Shown here piece by piece: positions 34,027-42,440 of a stretch of DNA of 56,024 nt. Position numbers and translations under genes: made by a program. Position 1 is the first letter of the stretch; each line of letters begins with the position of its first letter. The notes below the pieces were generated by a model. It saw only the letters and a program-made list of their open reading frames with translations. It did not search any database and was not told the origin of the DNA. Where the stretch lies: NCBI RefSeq assembly GCF_003402475.1, contig NZ_BFAB01000019.1:1-56024 (forward strand), read 5' to 3'. This stretch comes from Mycobacterium sp. MFM001 (GTDB lineage Bacteria > Actinomycetota > Actinomycetes > Mycobacteriales > Mycobacteriaceae).

Positions 34027-35303
34027 CAGACGTCCCACGCCAGGCGGACGCCGGAGAAGATCTGTCGGCGAATCGGGTGGTCCCAGTTGCGGAAGCTGGG
34101 CCGCAGGATGCCCGGCTCCACCGCCCACGACCCGCCGCGCAGCACCCGGTAGTCGCCGCCGAAGAACGGCTGCGAGTAGCGCTGGTAGATCATCGGCGTG
34201 AATCCCGGCCACGGCCGCAGCGGCGAGGTGGTCCACTCCCAGACGTCGCCGAGCATCTGCTCGACGCCGTACGCCGACGCCCCGGCCGGGTACGCGCCCA
34301 CCGGGGCCGGACGCAGCGCGGCGCCGCCGAGGTTGGCGTGAGCGGCCGACGGATCGTCCGATCCCCACGGGTAGCGGCGCCGGGCGTCCGCCGCCGGATC
34401 CCACGCGCAGGCCTTCTCCCACTCGATCTCGGTGGGCAGCCGGGCGCCGGCCCATGCGGCATAGGCCTCGGCCTCGAAGAAGGTGACGTGCTGGACCGGT
34501 TCGTCGGCGGGGATGTCCTCGACGTGTCCGAAGCGCGTGCGGGTGCCGTCGGGGTTCCAGAATTGCGGCGCGGTCAGGCCGGCGCGCTGCCGGTGCTCCC
34601 ACCCGCGCTCCGACCACCACCGATTGTCGGTGTAGCCGCCGTCGTCGACGAACTGTCGCCATTCGCCGTTGGTGACTGGCACCCGGCCGATCCGGAAGGC
34701 CGGGACGTCGACGACGTGGGCGGGGCGTTCGTTGTCCAGCGAGTACGGTTCGCTCGCGGCGTCGACGCCCAGCACGAACGGTCCGCCGGGCACCAGCACC
34801 GACGTCCCGGCCACGCCGGGCCGGCCCGGCGGCAGCTCGGCCCCGGAACCCAGCAACGGCGGGCCGCAGCGCAGGTTCAGCGCCTGCAGCATGGTTTCGT
34901 CGTGCTGATTTTCGTGGCTGACGACCATCGCGAAGACGAAGTCCGCGTCCGGTTCGTCGGGCAGCGCGTCGAGGGCATCGAGTGCGGCCGATCGCACTGT
35001 GCGGCAATACTTTCGGGCCTCGGCCGGTGAGAGCAGCGGCAGGTCGACGCGGCTGGCTCGGGAGTGCACGAAGGCGTCGTAGAGGCCGTCGACGGCCGGC
35101 GGCAACAGCCCGGGCCGGTCCGGGTCGCCGCCGCGCAGCAGCCACAACTCCTCCTGCTGGCCGATGTGGGCGAGGTCCCACACCAGTGGGCTCATCAGCG
35201 GGTGGTACTGGCGGCGCAACTCGGCGTCGTCGAAGTCGACCAGCCGCAGCGTGCGCTCCCGCGCGCGAGTCAGGTTGCGCGCCAAGGCTTCTCGCGAAGT
35301 CAC
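34026..35303 (-). CDS. egtB: Iron-dependent sulfoxide synthase EgtB
   Basis: 425 residues from GTG 35303 (GTGA overlap with egtA). N-terminal DinB-like domain holds the iron triad His46 (VWDLAHIGQQ), His130 and His134 (VSHENQHDETM). The C-terminal formylglycine-generating-enzyme-like fold includes RLPTEIEWEKACAWDP, EQMLGDVWEWTTSP and YRVLRGGSW. EgtB joins gamma-glutamylcysteine and hercynine using O2. Full length, no missing ligand. Confidence 0.97.
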   Translation of the reverse strand: MTSREALARNLTRARERTLRLVDFDDAELRRQYHPLMSPLVWDLAHIGQQEELWLLRGGDPDRPGLLPPAVDGLYDAFVHSRASRVDLPLLSPAEARKYCRTVRSAALDALDALPDEPDADFVFAMVVSHENQHDETMLQALNLRCGPPLLGSGAELPPGRPGVAGTSVLVPGGPFVLGVDAASEPYSLDNERPAHVVDVPAFRIGRVPVTNGEWRQFVDDGGYTDNRWWSERGWEHRQRAGLTAPQFWNPDGTRTRFGHVEDIPADEPVQHVTFFEAEAYAAWAGARLPTEIEWEKACAWDPAADARRRYPWGSDDPSAAHANLGGAALRPAPVGAYPAGASAYGVEQMLGDVWEWTTSPLRPWPGFTPMIYQRYSQPFFGGDYRVLRGGSWAVEPGILRPSFRNWDHPIRRQIFSGVRLAWDV

Positions 35304-36577
35304 GGCTCTCCCTGCGCCAGCTGGGTGACCGTCGGTGCGATGCCGTCGCCGATCACGCGGTCGGAAAAGTCGTCGGCGGGACAGCGGCCCTGCTCGACCG
35401 CCCGAACCAGGCGGCCCATCGCCTCGCCGAGCTGCGAGGGCGCGCGGTCCGCGGCGACAGCCACGCAGCGGTTGGCCGCGGCGTGCAGCCGCCGGTCGGC
35501 CAGCCCCACCCGGGCCGCGGTGTCCCAGGCACCGGCGACGGGTTCGACGGCCTCGGCCGCGATGTCGGCGGCATCCGGGTCGTCGAGCAACGCCACCAGC
35601 ATGAACACCACGGCGGGCCACACCGCGTCGGGAATGCTGTCCAGGTAACGGATTTCGAGCCACTGGCGCGGCCGCACCGGCGGAAACAGCGTGGTGAGGT
35701 GGTAATCCAGGTCGGCGGTGGTCGGGCGGCGCCCGCCGAGTAGCGCCCGCCCGTCGGCCCAGTCCGCGAACGGCACGTATTGCGTCACCGGCACGGCTTG
35801 CGGGGCGTGCACCAGCATCACCGGGGCCTTCAGCGCGTAGCGCGCCCAGTCGGTGCCGGGGTCGTCGCCGCTGGCGGTCAGAATGGGGCCGCAGCGCGCC
35901 GAATCCAGCTGACTCCACACCCGCTGCCGGGTGGAGAGCCAACCCGAGAACTCCCCACCGAGCAGCGGGGAATTGGCGGCGATCGCCACCATCGTCGGCC
36001 CCAGTGCGTGCGCCAACCGCACGCGCTGCCCCCATCCCGCTTGCGGCCCGGCGTCCAGGTTGACCTGAATAGACGCCGTCGACGTCATCATCGCCGCGCC
36101 CGCCACACCGGTGTCGGTGGCGGCGAAGAATTGCTCCATGGCGGCATAGCGCGCGCCCGGGTTGATCCGCTTGGCCGGCCGCAGCGGGTCCGTTCCCAGC
36201 TGCACCAAACCCAGACCCGCAGCGGCGAATGCCTTGCACAGCACCGTCTGGTCGCTGGTCATCGCCTCGATGGCCGGCACCACGCCGTCGACGGGCGGGC
36301 CCGAAAGTTCCACGGCGCCACCGGGTTCCACGGTGACGGCACTGCCGCCCGGCATCGGCGGAAGCGACTGGAGCACGTCGCTGATCTCGTCCCAGCCAGG
36401 TCTGCGGTGTGGCTCGACCGGGTCGTAGCAGTGCGCCTCGACCTCCAGGCCGACGCGGCCCAGCGGCGCATCGGACAGGCAGGTGTCGGTGATGTATTGC
36501 GCGGCGGCCGCGGAACCGGCCAGTTCGCCGTCGGCGAGGCGTGTGTGATCCAGCTGCGACGCGACGGCGAAAGCCAT
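35300..36577 (-). CDS. egtA: Glutamate-cysteine ligase EgtA
   Basis: 425 residues from ATG 36577. GCS2-like features: GRVGLEVEAHCYDP with the metal Glu, VTVEPGGAVELSGPP, GARYAAMEQFFAATD, STASIQVNLDAGP and WLEIRYLDSIPD. It makes gamma-glutamylcysteine from Glu and Cys with ATP, feeding EgtB. ATG 36577 has GGAGGG at 10-nt spacing; the in-frame TTG at 36586 is only 1 nt from that site and is less likely. First gene of egtABCDE, preceded by a perfect inverted repeat. Confidence 0.95.
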   Translation of the reverse strand: MAFAVASQLDHTRLADGELAGSAAAAQYITDTCLSDAPLGRVGLEVEAHCYDPVEPHRRPGWDEISDVLQSLPPMPGGSAVTVEPGGAVELSGPPVDGVVPAIEAMTSDQTVLCKAFAAAGLGLVQLGTDPLRPAKRINPGARYAAMEQFFAATDTGVAGAAMMTSTASIQVNLDAGPQAGWGQRVRLAHALGPTMVAIAANSPLLGGEFSGWLSTRQRVWSQLDSARCGPILTASGDDPGTDWARYALKAPVMLVHAPQAVPVTQYVPFADWADGRALLGGRRPTTADLDYHLTTLFPPVRPRQWLEIRYLDSIPDAVWPAVVFMLVALLDDPDAADIAAEAVEPVAGAWDTAARVGLADRRLHAAANRCVAVAADRAPSQLGEAMGRLVRAVEQGRCPADDFSDRVIGDGIAPTVTQLAQGEP

Positions 36578-36620
36578 ATTCGTCAATCCCTCCGGGCCCG
36601 GGTGGGCCGTTGGTTGCGCG

Positions 36621-36641
36621 CGGCTATCGCCACGATAGCCG
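36621..36641 (-). promoter_or_regulatory. Perfect inverted repeat at the egt operon promoter
   Basis: 9-bp arms CGGCTATCG and CGATAGCCG around CCA. Within it, on the minus strand, TATCGT (36637-36632) fits a -10 box that would start RNA near 36625, leaving a ~48-nt leader with the Shine-Dalgarno. The overlap suggests a repressor operator. Confidence 0.6.
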
Positions 36642-36691
36642 TACGTTCCATCTTCCGGAGGGCACCGACATATTCCCCCCGCGCAGGCGCA

Positions 36692-37333
36692 TTACTGGCC
36701 GAGCGCGTTTTCCATGGCTCCGGCCAGCACGTTTACCGCCGGACCGCCGTTGCCGGACTGGCAGACTTTGGCCTGCAACAGCACGTTTTCCCGCAGCCGG
36801 GTCTGGTTGAAGCAGCGGCGGTCGGTGCCGCCCTCCTGTTTGGTCCACGCCGCGTCGGTGGCCCCCGCCGGCCCGCCGTCGAACGACCACACCTCGGTGG
36901 CGCCGTTGTCCAGGTGCATCGCGGTGGTCTGCCCGGAGCAGCCGACCGTGCGGTCCACGACGCGATGAAAGGCCCGGCCCGCGGCGTCACCGGTGGCGAA
37001 AACGCCGACCGCCTGCTTGACGAAGTGGGCCTGGTCGGTGGCCGTCGTCTGGGTGATGGCGCTGTTGAACGACGCCAGGTCGGGATCGTTGTAGACCTCG
37101 GGCAACCCGATGTCGGCCCAGTTGTTGCACACCGGGTCGTCGACCCAAAAGCCCTGGTACGGCTCGGTGGACACCGACTCCCATCGCATCGGGCCACCGA
37201 CGATGTTGCCCACCGACCCCTTGCCCATCACCGCGTAGTTGACCACGCCGGGGTCTGAGGGGCGGGCCGCCGCCGTCGGGGCCATCGCCAGGGCCAGCCC
37301 GATGCCCACCGCCGCCGCGGCGGTGCGCCGCAC
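36692..37333 (-). CDS. Secreted sensor-domain (PknH-like) protein
   Basis: 213 residues from GTG 37333. Signal peptide RRTAAAAVGIGLALAMAPTA followed by AAARPSD; the mature part matches the PknH-like extracellular sensor fold: VCNNWADIGLPEVYNDPDLA, FHRVVDRTVGCSGQ and LLQAKVCQSGNGGP. Four Cys could form two disulfides as in that family. Located outside the cytoplasmic membrane. It starts 3 bp after the Ohr stop, so it is co-transcribed. Ligand unknown. Confidence 0.85.
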   Translation of the reverse strand: MRRTAAAAVGIGLALAMAPTAAARPSDPGVVNYAVMGKGSVGNIVGGPMRWESVSTEPYQGFWVDDPVCNNWADIGLPEVYNDPDLASFNSAITQTTATDQAHFVKQAVGVFATGDAAGRAFHRVVDRTVGCSGQTTAMHLDNGATEVWSFDGGPAGATDAAWTKQEGGTDRRCFNQTRLRENVLLQAKVCQSGNGGPAVNVLAGAMENALGQ

Positions 37334-37336
37334 GGG

Positions 37337-37765
37337 TTAGACCTTGGCCGAGACGTCGACGTCGACGTTGCCCCGGGTGGCCTTGGAGTACGGACACACC
37401 TGGTGCGCTTGGTGCATCAGGTCGTCGGCGGCCTTCTGCTCCAGGCCGGGCAGGTAACCGACGATCTTGCCCGTCAACCCGAAGCCACCTGCAGGGTCCT
37501 TGCCGAACCCGATCTGGACGGTGACGTCGGTGGCGTCGTCCAGCTTGACGTTGGACTTGCCGGCTACCAGTCGCAGCGCACCGAGGAAGCAGGCGGCATA
37601 CCCGGCGGAGAACAACTGCTCGGGGTTGGTGCCGTCACCACTGCCGCCCATCTCTTTCGGTGGCCGGGTGTCGAGGTCGATGCGACCGTCCGACGACTTC
37701 ACATGACCGTCGCGGCCGCCACCGGTTGCCGTGGACTCCGTGGTGAAAACGAGTTCGATGCTCAT
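37337..37765 (-). CDS. Organic hydroperoxide resistance protein (Ohr/OsmC family)
   Basis: 142 residues from ATG 37765. Both redox cysteines are present: SAGYAACFLGAL and HQVCPYSKAT. The conserved Arg/Glu frame DTRPPKEMGG and TNPEQLF fits Ohr. These enzymes reduce organic hydroperoxides with dithiol electrons in the cytoplasm. A TAGGTT -10 at 37805-37800 could drive it with a short leader. Placement beside a secreted sensor and near the ergothioneine operon fits an oxidative stress area. Confidence 0.93.
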   Translation of the reverse strand: MSIELVFTTESTATGGGRDGHVKSSDGRIDLDTRPPKEMGGSGDGTNPEQLFSAGYAACFLGALRLVAGKSNVKLDDATDVTVQIGFGKDPAGGFGLTGKIVGYLPGLEQKAADDLMHQAHQVCPYSKATRGNVDVDVSAKV

Positions 37766-37874
37766 GGGCTCGATCATGCCAACCTTGCCCGCGAAACAGA
37801 ACCTAGGGTTTGCGATTTCAACTCGAAGGCAGCCCTGGCTTCTGGTTGACGGCAGCGGCCGCCGCAGCGGGCTG

Positions 37875-38297
37875 TTATGGGCGCGGCGGGGGCGGCGGCG
37901 CGGGCGCGGTGGTCGACGGCGACGGGCCGGGACTCATCCCCGGGCCCATGCCCGGACCGCCGGGCATCATCGGCATCATCGGCGGGCCGCCGGGACCACC
38001 AGGACCCATGCCGGGAGGTCCGCCCGGTCCGCCCGGTCCGCCGGGGACGACGAACAGCCACTGTCCGGTGCCGGGCGGCGGACCGCCGGGTCCACCCGGG
38101 CCGAACATTCCGTGGTGGTGGTGATGACGGTAGTGGTGCCCGGAGACCGCGGCACCGGTGAAGAAGATGGTCGCGACGATGAAGACAATGCCGGCGACGA
38201 TCACCACCCACGCGGCGGCTTGGTACAACCTGCTCGGGGGCGGTGCTGCATAAGGCGGCGGTGGAGGTGGCGGAGGGGGTTCGGGTGTTTCGGTCAT
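37875..38297 (-). CDS. Small single-pass membrane protein, His- and Gly/Pro-rich
   Basis: 140 residues: Pro-rich N-terminus (TETPEPPPP), one membrane helix AAWVVIVAGIVFIVATIFFT, then a HHYRHHHHHG cluster that could bind metal, and a Gly/Pro/Met-rich tail outside or inside the membrane. Same architecture as the next gene upstream (38388-38720), so the two are tandem paralogs. The plus strand also reads open here because GGC/GCC codons mirror, but lacks the helix and start context. Function unknown. Confidence 0.82.
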   Translation of the reverse strand: MTETPEPPPPPPPPPYAAPPPSRLYQAAAWVVIVAGIVFIVATIFFTGAAVSGHHYRHHHHHGMFGPGGPGGPPPGTGQWLFVVPGGPGGPGGPPGMGPGGPGGPPMMPMMPGGPGMGPGMSPGPSPSTTAPAPPPPPRP

Positions 38298-38387
38298 ATC
38301 CCGATCATGCGCCCAGAGAGCCGGTACGAACCAGACAGTCGGGAGCCCGGCGCCCCATCAGCGGGACGCCGGGCTCGTGGGCGGATC

Positions 38388-38720
38388 CTATGGGTGGGCA
38401 GGAGTAGTGGACGGCGCGATGGACTGCGGCGGCTGCCCGGGTCCGGGGACGCCGGCGCCGGGGCCACCCCCGCCCTGCGGGCCACCGGGGCCGCGGTGAT
38501 GGAACATCGCGGGGTGGTGATGCCCGTGGTGGTGTCCGTGGTGGCCATGGTGGCCCGCGATCCGGAAGCCGGCGAAGAAGATCGTCGTGACGATGAACAG
38601 GATGCCGGCCACAATCACGACCCAGGCCGCGAACCGGTAGAGCCAGTACGGTTTCTCAGGGGACGCCGGCGCCGTAGCGGCGGTCGTCCGCGTGGTTGGT
38701 GTGTCAGGTGTTTCACTCAT
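38388..38720 (-). CDS. Small single-pass membrane protein, His-rich paralog
   Basis: 110 residues beginning MSETPDTPTTRTTAATAP, membrane helix AAWVVIVAGILFIVTTIFFA, then HHGHHGHHHGHHH and a Gly/Pro tail. The helix is nearly identical to that of the neighbouring paralog. ATG 38720 is chosen because it restores the paralog's start; the 15 codons upstream have no counterpart. A role in metal handling at the membrane is only a guess from the His cluster. Confidence 0.82.
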   Translation of the reverse strand: MSETPDTPTTRTTAATAPASPEKPYWLYRFAAWVVIVAGILFIVTTIFFAGFRIAGHHGHHGHHHGHHHPAMFHHRGPGGPQGGGGPGAGVPGPGQPPQSIAPSTTPAHP

Positions 38721-38795
38721 GCCTGAAATGATGCGCGGGCAACGGCCAGCGCCCGCTAGGTACAAGCTATGAAACAGCTATGAGTCGAACCGCGC

Positions 38796-39929
38796 CTAAT
38801 CGGGCTTGAACGGGTTGACCGCAAACTGGATCACTCGATAGGGCGCCCGAGCGCGGGGATCGGCGTTGTTCCACTGGCTGATGAAAATCCGCAACTCGTC
38901 CAGCGTCGAACCGGGCGAGATGTAGCCGCCGTACGGCTGCGCCAACCGGTTGTCGTACGGCGGCGGCAGGCTTTCGGCCGGATCCGGCCACTCGTCGTGT
39001 TGGACCACCGTGGTCACCGGCGCGGTACCCAGCGATGTCGGGTCATTGGCCACCCGCACTTCCATGTTCCCGTTGGTGGCGTTGAAATACGACAACACCG
39101 CCTTGCCGTCGATCTGCTGGAAGCTCATCTCGCCAACCTGGTCCTCCCACAACGGTGTTGGCGGCTTACCCCAACCTCCGGCGGGGCCGGCCGCCCAGCC
39201 CTGCCAATGGGACCGGTCGCCGAAGTTCTCCGGCGCCACCCGATACAACGTCACCGGGTGGGTGCGCTGAAAACTGTCGGCGACGATGTAGACCCAGCCG
39301 CTGGGCGAGTTGGCCGACGGGACGGGGTCGTAGTAGCCGCTGATCTGCGACTGACCGCCGCCTTGGTAGGCCGCATCCCGTACGGAGCCCGGCACGGTTT
39401 GCCAAAGCCCATGTGCGGGTTGGGCTTTCACCAATCGCGAGTTCTGCGGCGCCAACTCTTTGGTGGTCGTGACCAGCAAGTAGTTCTGCCGATTGATCTG
39501 CACGACGCCGGCCGGCAGTTGCGATGCGCCCGGCGGCGTCGGGTCAGCCAGCAGTGGTTGCCATACGCCGGTCACACCGGTGTAGCGCACCCCGCCCGGG
39601 TCGTCGACGGAGGCGGTGTCGACCCGCAACGCGATCGGCGAATACCAGCCGCCGAACCCCACACCCTCGCCCGCGAAGCTGTCCCCGCAGACCTGCAGCA
39701 CTTCGCTGGGGAATTCCATGAACTCGCACAGATCGGTGGCGCCGATGCCGTAATCGCGAGTGGGCGTACCGGTTCCGGCGGTGGGACCGATCCGCATCAC
39801 CTGACCTTCTGCCAGCGGCTGCAGGATCGGCTCGGGCATCGGGGCCGGCGGGTCGGCGTAGGCACGCGAAACACTCAGCGGGGCAAGCAAACACGCGACC
39901 AGTAGCGCTAGCCGACCAGCCGAGCTCAC
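38796..39929 (-). CDS. Secreted DUF4185 domain protein
   Basis: 377 residues from GTG 39929 (GTGA overlap with asd). Signal peptide SAGRLALLVACLLAPLSVSR then AYADPP. The rest is a DUF4185-type beta-propeller-like fold: YGIGATDLCEFMEFPSEVLQ, VCGDSFAGEGVGFGGWYSP, SGWVYIVADSF and GGYISPGSTLDELRIFISQW. Such secreted proteins may bind or hydrolyse glycans; nothing catalytic is certain. Downstream partner of asd-ask by overlap only. Confidence 0.88.
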   Translation of the reverse strand: MSSAGRLALLVACLLAPLSVSRAYADPPAPMPEPILQPLAEGQVMRIGPTAGTGTPTRDYGIGATDLCEFMEFPSEVLQVCGDSFAGEGVGFGGWYSPIALRVDTASVDDPGGVRYTGVTGVWQPLLADPTPPGASQLPAGVVQINRQNYLLVTTTKELAPQNSRLVKAQPAHGLWQTVPGSVRDAAYQGGGQSQISGYYDPVPSANSPSGWVYIVADSFQRTHPVTLYRVAPENFGDRSHWQGWAAGPAGGWGKPPTPLWEDQVGEMSFQQIDGKAVLSYFNATNGNMEVRVANDPTSLGTAPVTTVVQHDEWPDPAESLPPPYDNRLAQPYGGYISPGSTLDELRIFISQWNNADPRARAPYRVIQFAVNPFKPD

Positions 39930-40960
39930 CGCGATTCGGCGACCAGCAGCTCAGCGATCTGGATCGTGTTCAGCGCCGCGCCTTTACGCAGATTGTCGCC
40001 GGCGACGAACAGCGCCAGTCCGCGTCCGTCGGGACCCCCCGGATCGCGGCGGATCCTGCCGACCAGCGACTCGTCGACACCTGCGGCGGCCAGCGGGGTG
40101 GGCACGTCGACCAGCTTGACGCCGGGGGCGCCGTCGAGCAGCTCGCGGGCCCGCTCGGGTGAAAGTGGTTGGGCGAACTCTGCATTGATCGACAGGCAGT
40201 GGCCGGTGAACACCGGCACCCGCACACACGTGCCGCTGACCAACAGATCCGGGATGCCCAGGATCTTGCGACTTTCGTTGCGCAGCTTCTGGTCTTCGTC
40301 GGTCTCGCCGGAGCCGTCGTCGGCCAGCGACCCGGCCAACGGGACCACGTTGAACGCGATCGGCGCGACGTACGTCTTCGGCGGCGGGAACGCCAGCGCG
40401 CCGCCGTTGTGCACCAGCAGCTCGGCGCCGTCGACCACCGAGCGCACCTGCCCCGCCAACTCGGCCACTCCGGCAACGCCGCTGCCGGAAACGGCCTGAT
40501 ATGTCGACGCCACCAGCCGCACCAGCTGTGCCTCGTCGTGCAGCACCTTGAGCACCGGCATCGCGGCCATCGTGGTGCAATTCGGGTTGGCGATAATGCC
40601 TTTCGGCCGGTTGCGCGCGTCGGCGAAGTTCACTTCGGAAACCACCAGCGGCACGTCGGGGTCTTTGCGCCACGCCGACGAGTTGTCGATCACGGTGACC
40701 CCGGCGGCGGCGAACCGCGGCGCGTGCACCCGCGACATCGCCCCGCCCGCGGAGAACAACGCAATGTCCAGCCCGGCCGGGTCGGCGGTTTCGGCGTCCT
40801 CGACCTCGATCTCCTGGCCGCGGAACGCCAGCTTGCGGCCCTGCGAGCGCGCCGAGGCGAAAAACCGTACGGATGAAGCCGGGAAGTCGCGGTCCTCCAG
40901 CAGCGTGCGCATCACCTGGCCCACCTGGCCGGTGGCGCCCACTACTCCGATGGCAACCAT
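39926..40960 (-). CDS. asd: Aspartate-semialdehyde dehydrogenase
   Basis: 344 residues. NADP loop IGVVGATGQVGQVM, the catalytic Cys in IIANPNCTTMAAMPV, and substrate residues in TYQAVSGSGVAG. It reduces aspartyl phosphate to aspartate semialdehyde in lysine, diaminopimelate, methionine and threonine synthesis. It directly follows ask with no gap, and its stop overlaps the DUF4185 start. Confidence 0.97.
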   Translation of the reverse strand: MVAIGVVGATGQVGQVMRTLLEDRDFPASSVRFFASARSQGRKLAFRGQEIEVEDAETADPAGLDIALFSAGGAMSRVHAPRFAAAGVTVIDNSSAWRKDPDVPLVVSEVNFADARNRPKGIIANPNCTTMAAMPVLKVLHDEAQLVRLVASTYQAVSGSGVAGVAELAGQVRSVVDGAELLVHNGGALAFPPPKTYVAPIAFNVVPLAGSLADDGSGETDEDQKLRNESRKILGIPDLLVSGTCVRVPVFTGHCLSINAEFAQPLSPERARELLDGAPGVKLVDVPTPLAAAGVDESLVGRIRRDPGGPDGRGLALFVAGDNLRKGAALNTIQIAELLVAESR

Positions 40961-42226
<1,266 letters not shown>

Positions 42227-42258
42227 TGTCGTCCTTTCCGGGGATTGAGGTCGTGAAC

Positions 42259-42264
42259 AGAATA
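42259..42264 (-). promoter_or_regulatory. -10 box of ask-asd
   Basis: TATTCT on the minus strand (42264-42259), giving a start near 42252 and a leader of about 26 nt carrying GAAAGGA. Confidence 0.5.
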
Positions 42265-42286
42265 CGTGCCTGCGCTGAGCGCCGTT

Positions 42287-42314
42287 TTGGCGACAGCTGC
42301 GGGCGCGGTAAAGT
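42287..42314 (+). promoter_or_regulatory. leuA leader promoter
   Basis: -35-like TTGGCG (42287-42292), 16-bp spacer and -10 TAAAGT (42309-42314), placing transcription start 7 nt on, at the GTG of the leader peptide. Confidence 0.6.
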
Positions 42315-42321
42315 GTTCGAC

Positions 42322-42363
42322 GTGCAGCGGGTGCTCCTTCTCGGACGCCGCGACGGGGTCTGA
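42322..42363 (+). CDS. leuL: leuA leader peptide
   Basis: 14 codons from GTG to TGA encode MQRVLLLGRRDGV, with consecutive Leu codons CTC CTT CTC after Val. Its position at the transcript's first base makes it a leaderless leader peptide. Too short for standard gene calling. Ribosome stalling at the Leu codons would sense leucyl-tRNA supply. Confidence 0.7.
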   Translation: MQRVLLLGRRDGV

Positions 42364-42409
42364 TCACAGACCGGCTTCCCGTCGCGGGTGTTCGCGATGC
42401 GCCGGTCTG
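42348..42409 (+). promoter_or_regulatory. Interleaved stems (LEU-element-like pseudoknot) before leuA
   Basis: CCGCGACGGG (42348-42357) is the exact complement of CCCGTCGCGG (42378-42387), and CAGACCGGC (42367-42375) of GCCGGTCTG (42401-42409). The pairs interleave, so they form a pseudoknot or two exclusive hairpins. A conserved pseudoknot (LEU element) upstream of actinobacterial leuA genes has been described. The first strand lies inside the leader peptide codons 9-12. Confidence 0.75.
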
Positions 42410-42440
42410 AGGTCCCTCTAGACACCCCGGAGCAATCACC

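Noticed and set aside
37810..38124. Plus-strand collagen-like Gly-Pro-Pro frame
   Set aside because: Produced by the mirrored Gly/Pro codons of the minus-strand membrane protein, which has a helix, a start and a paralog.
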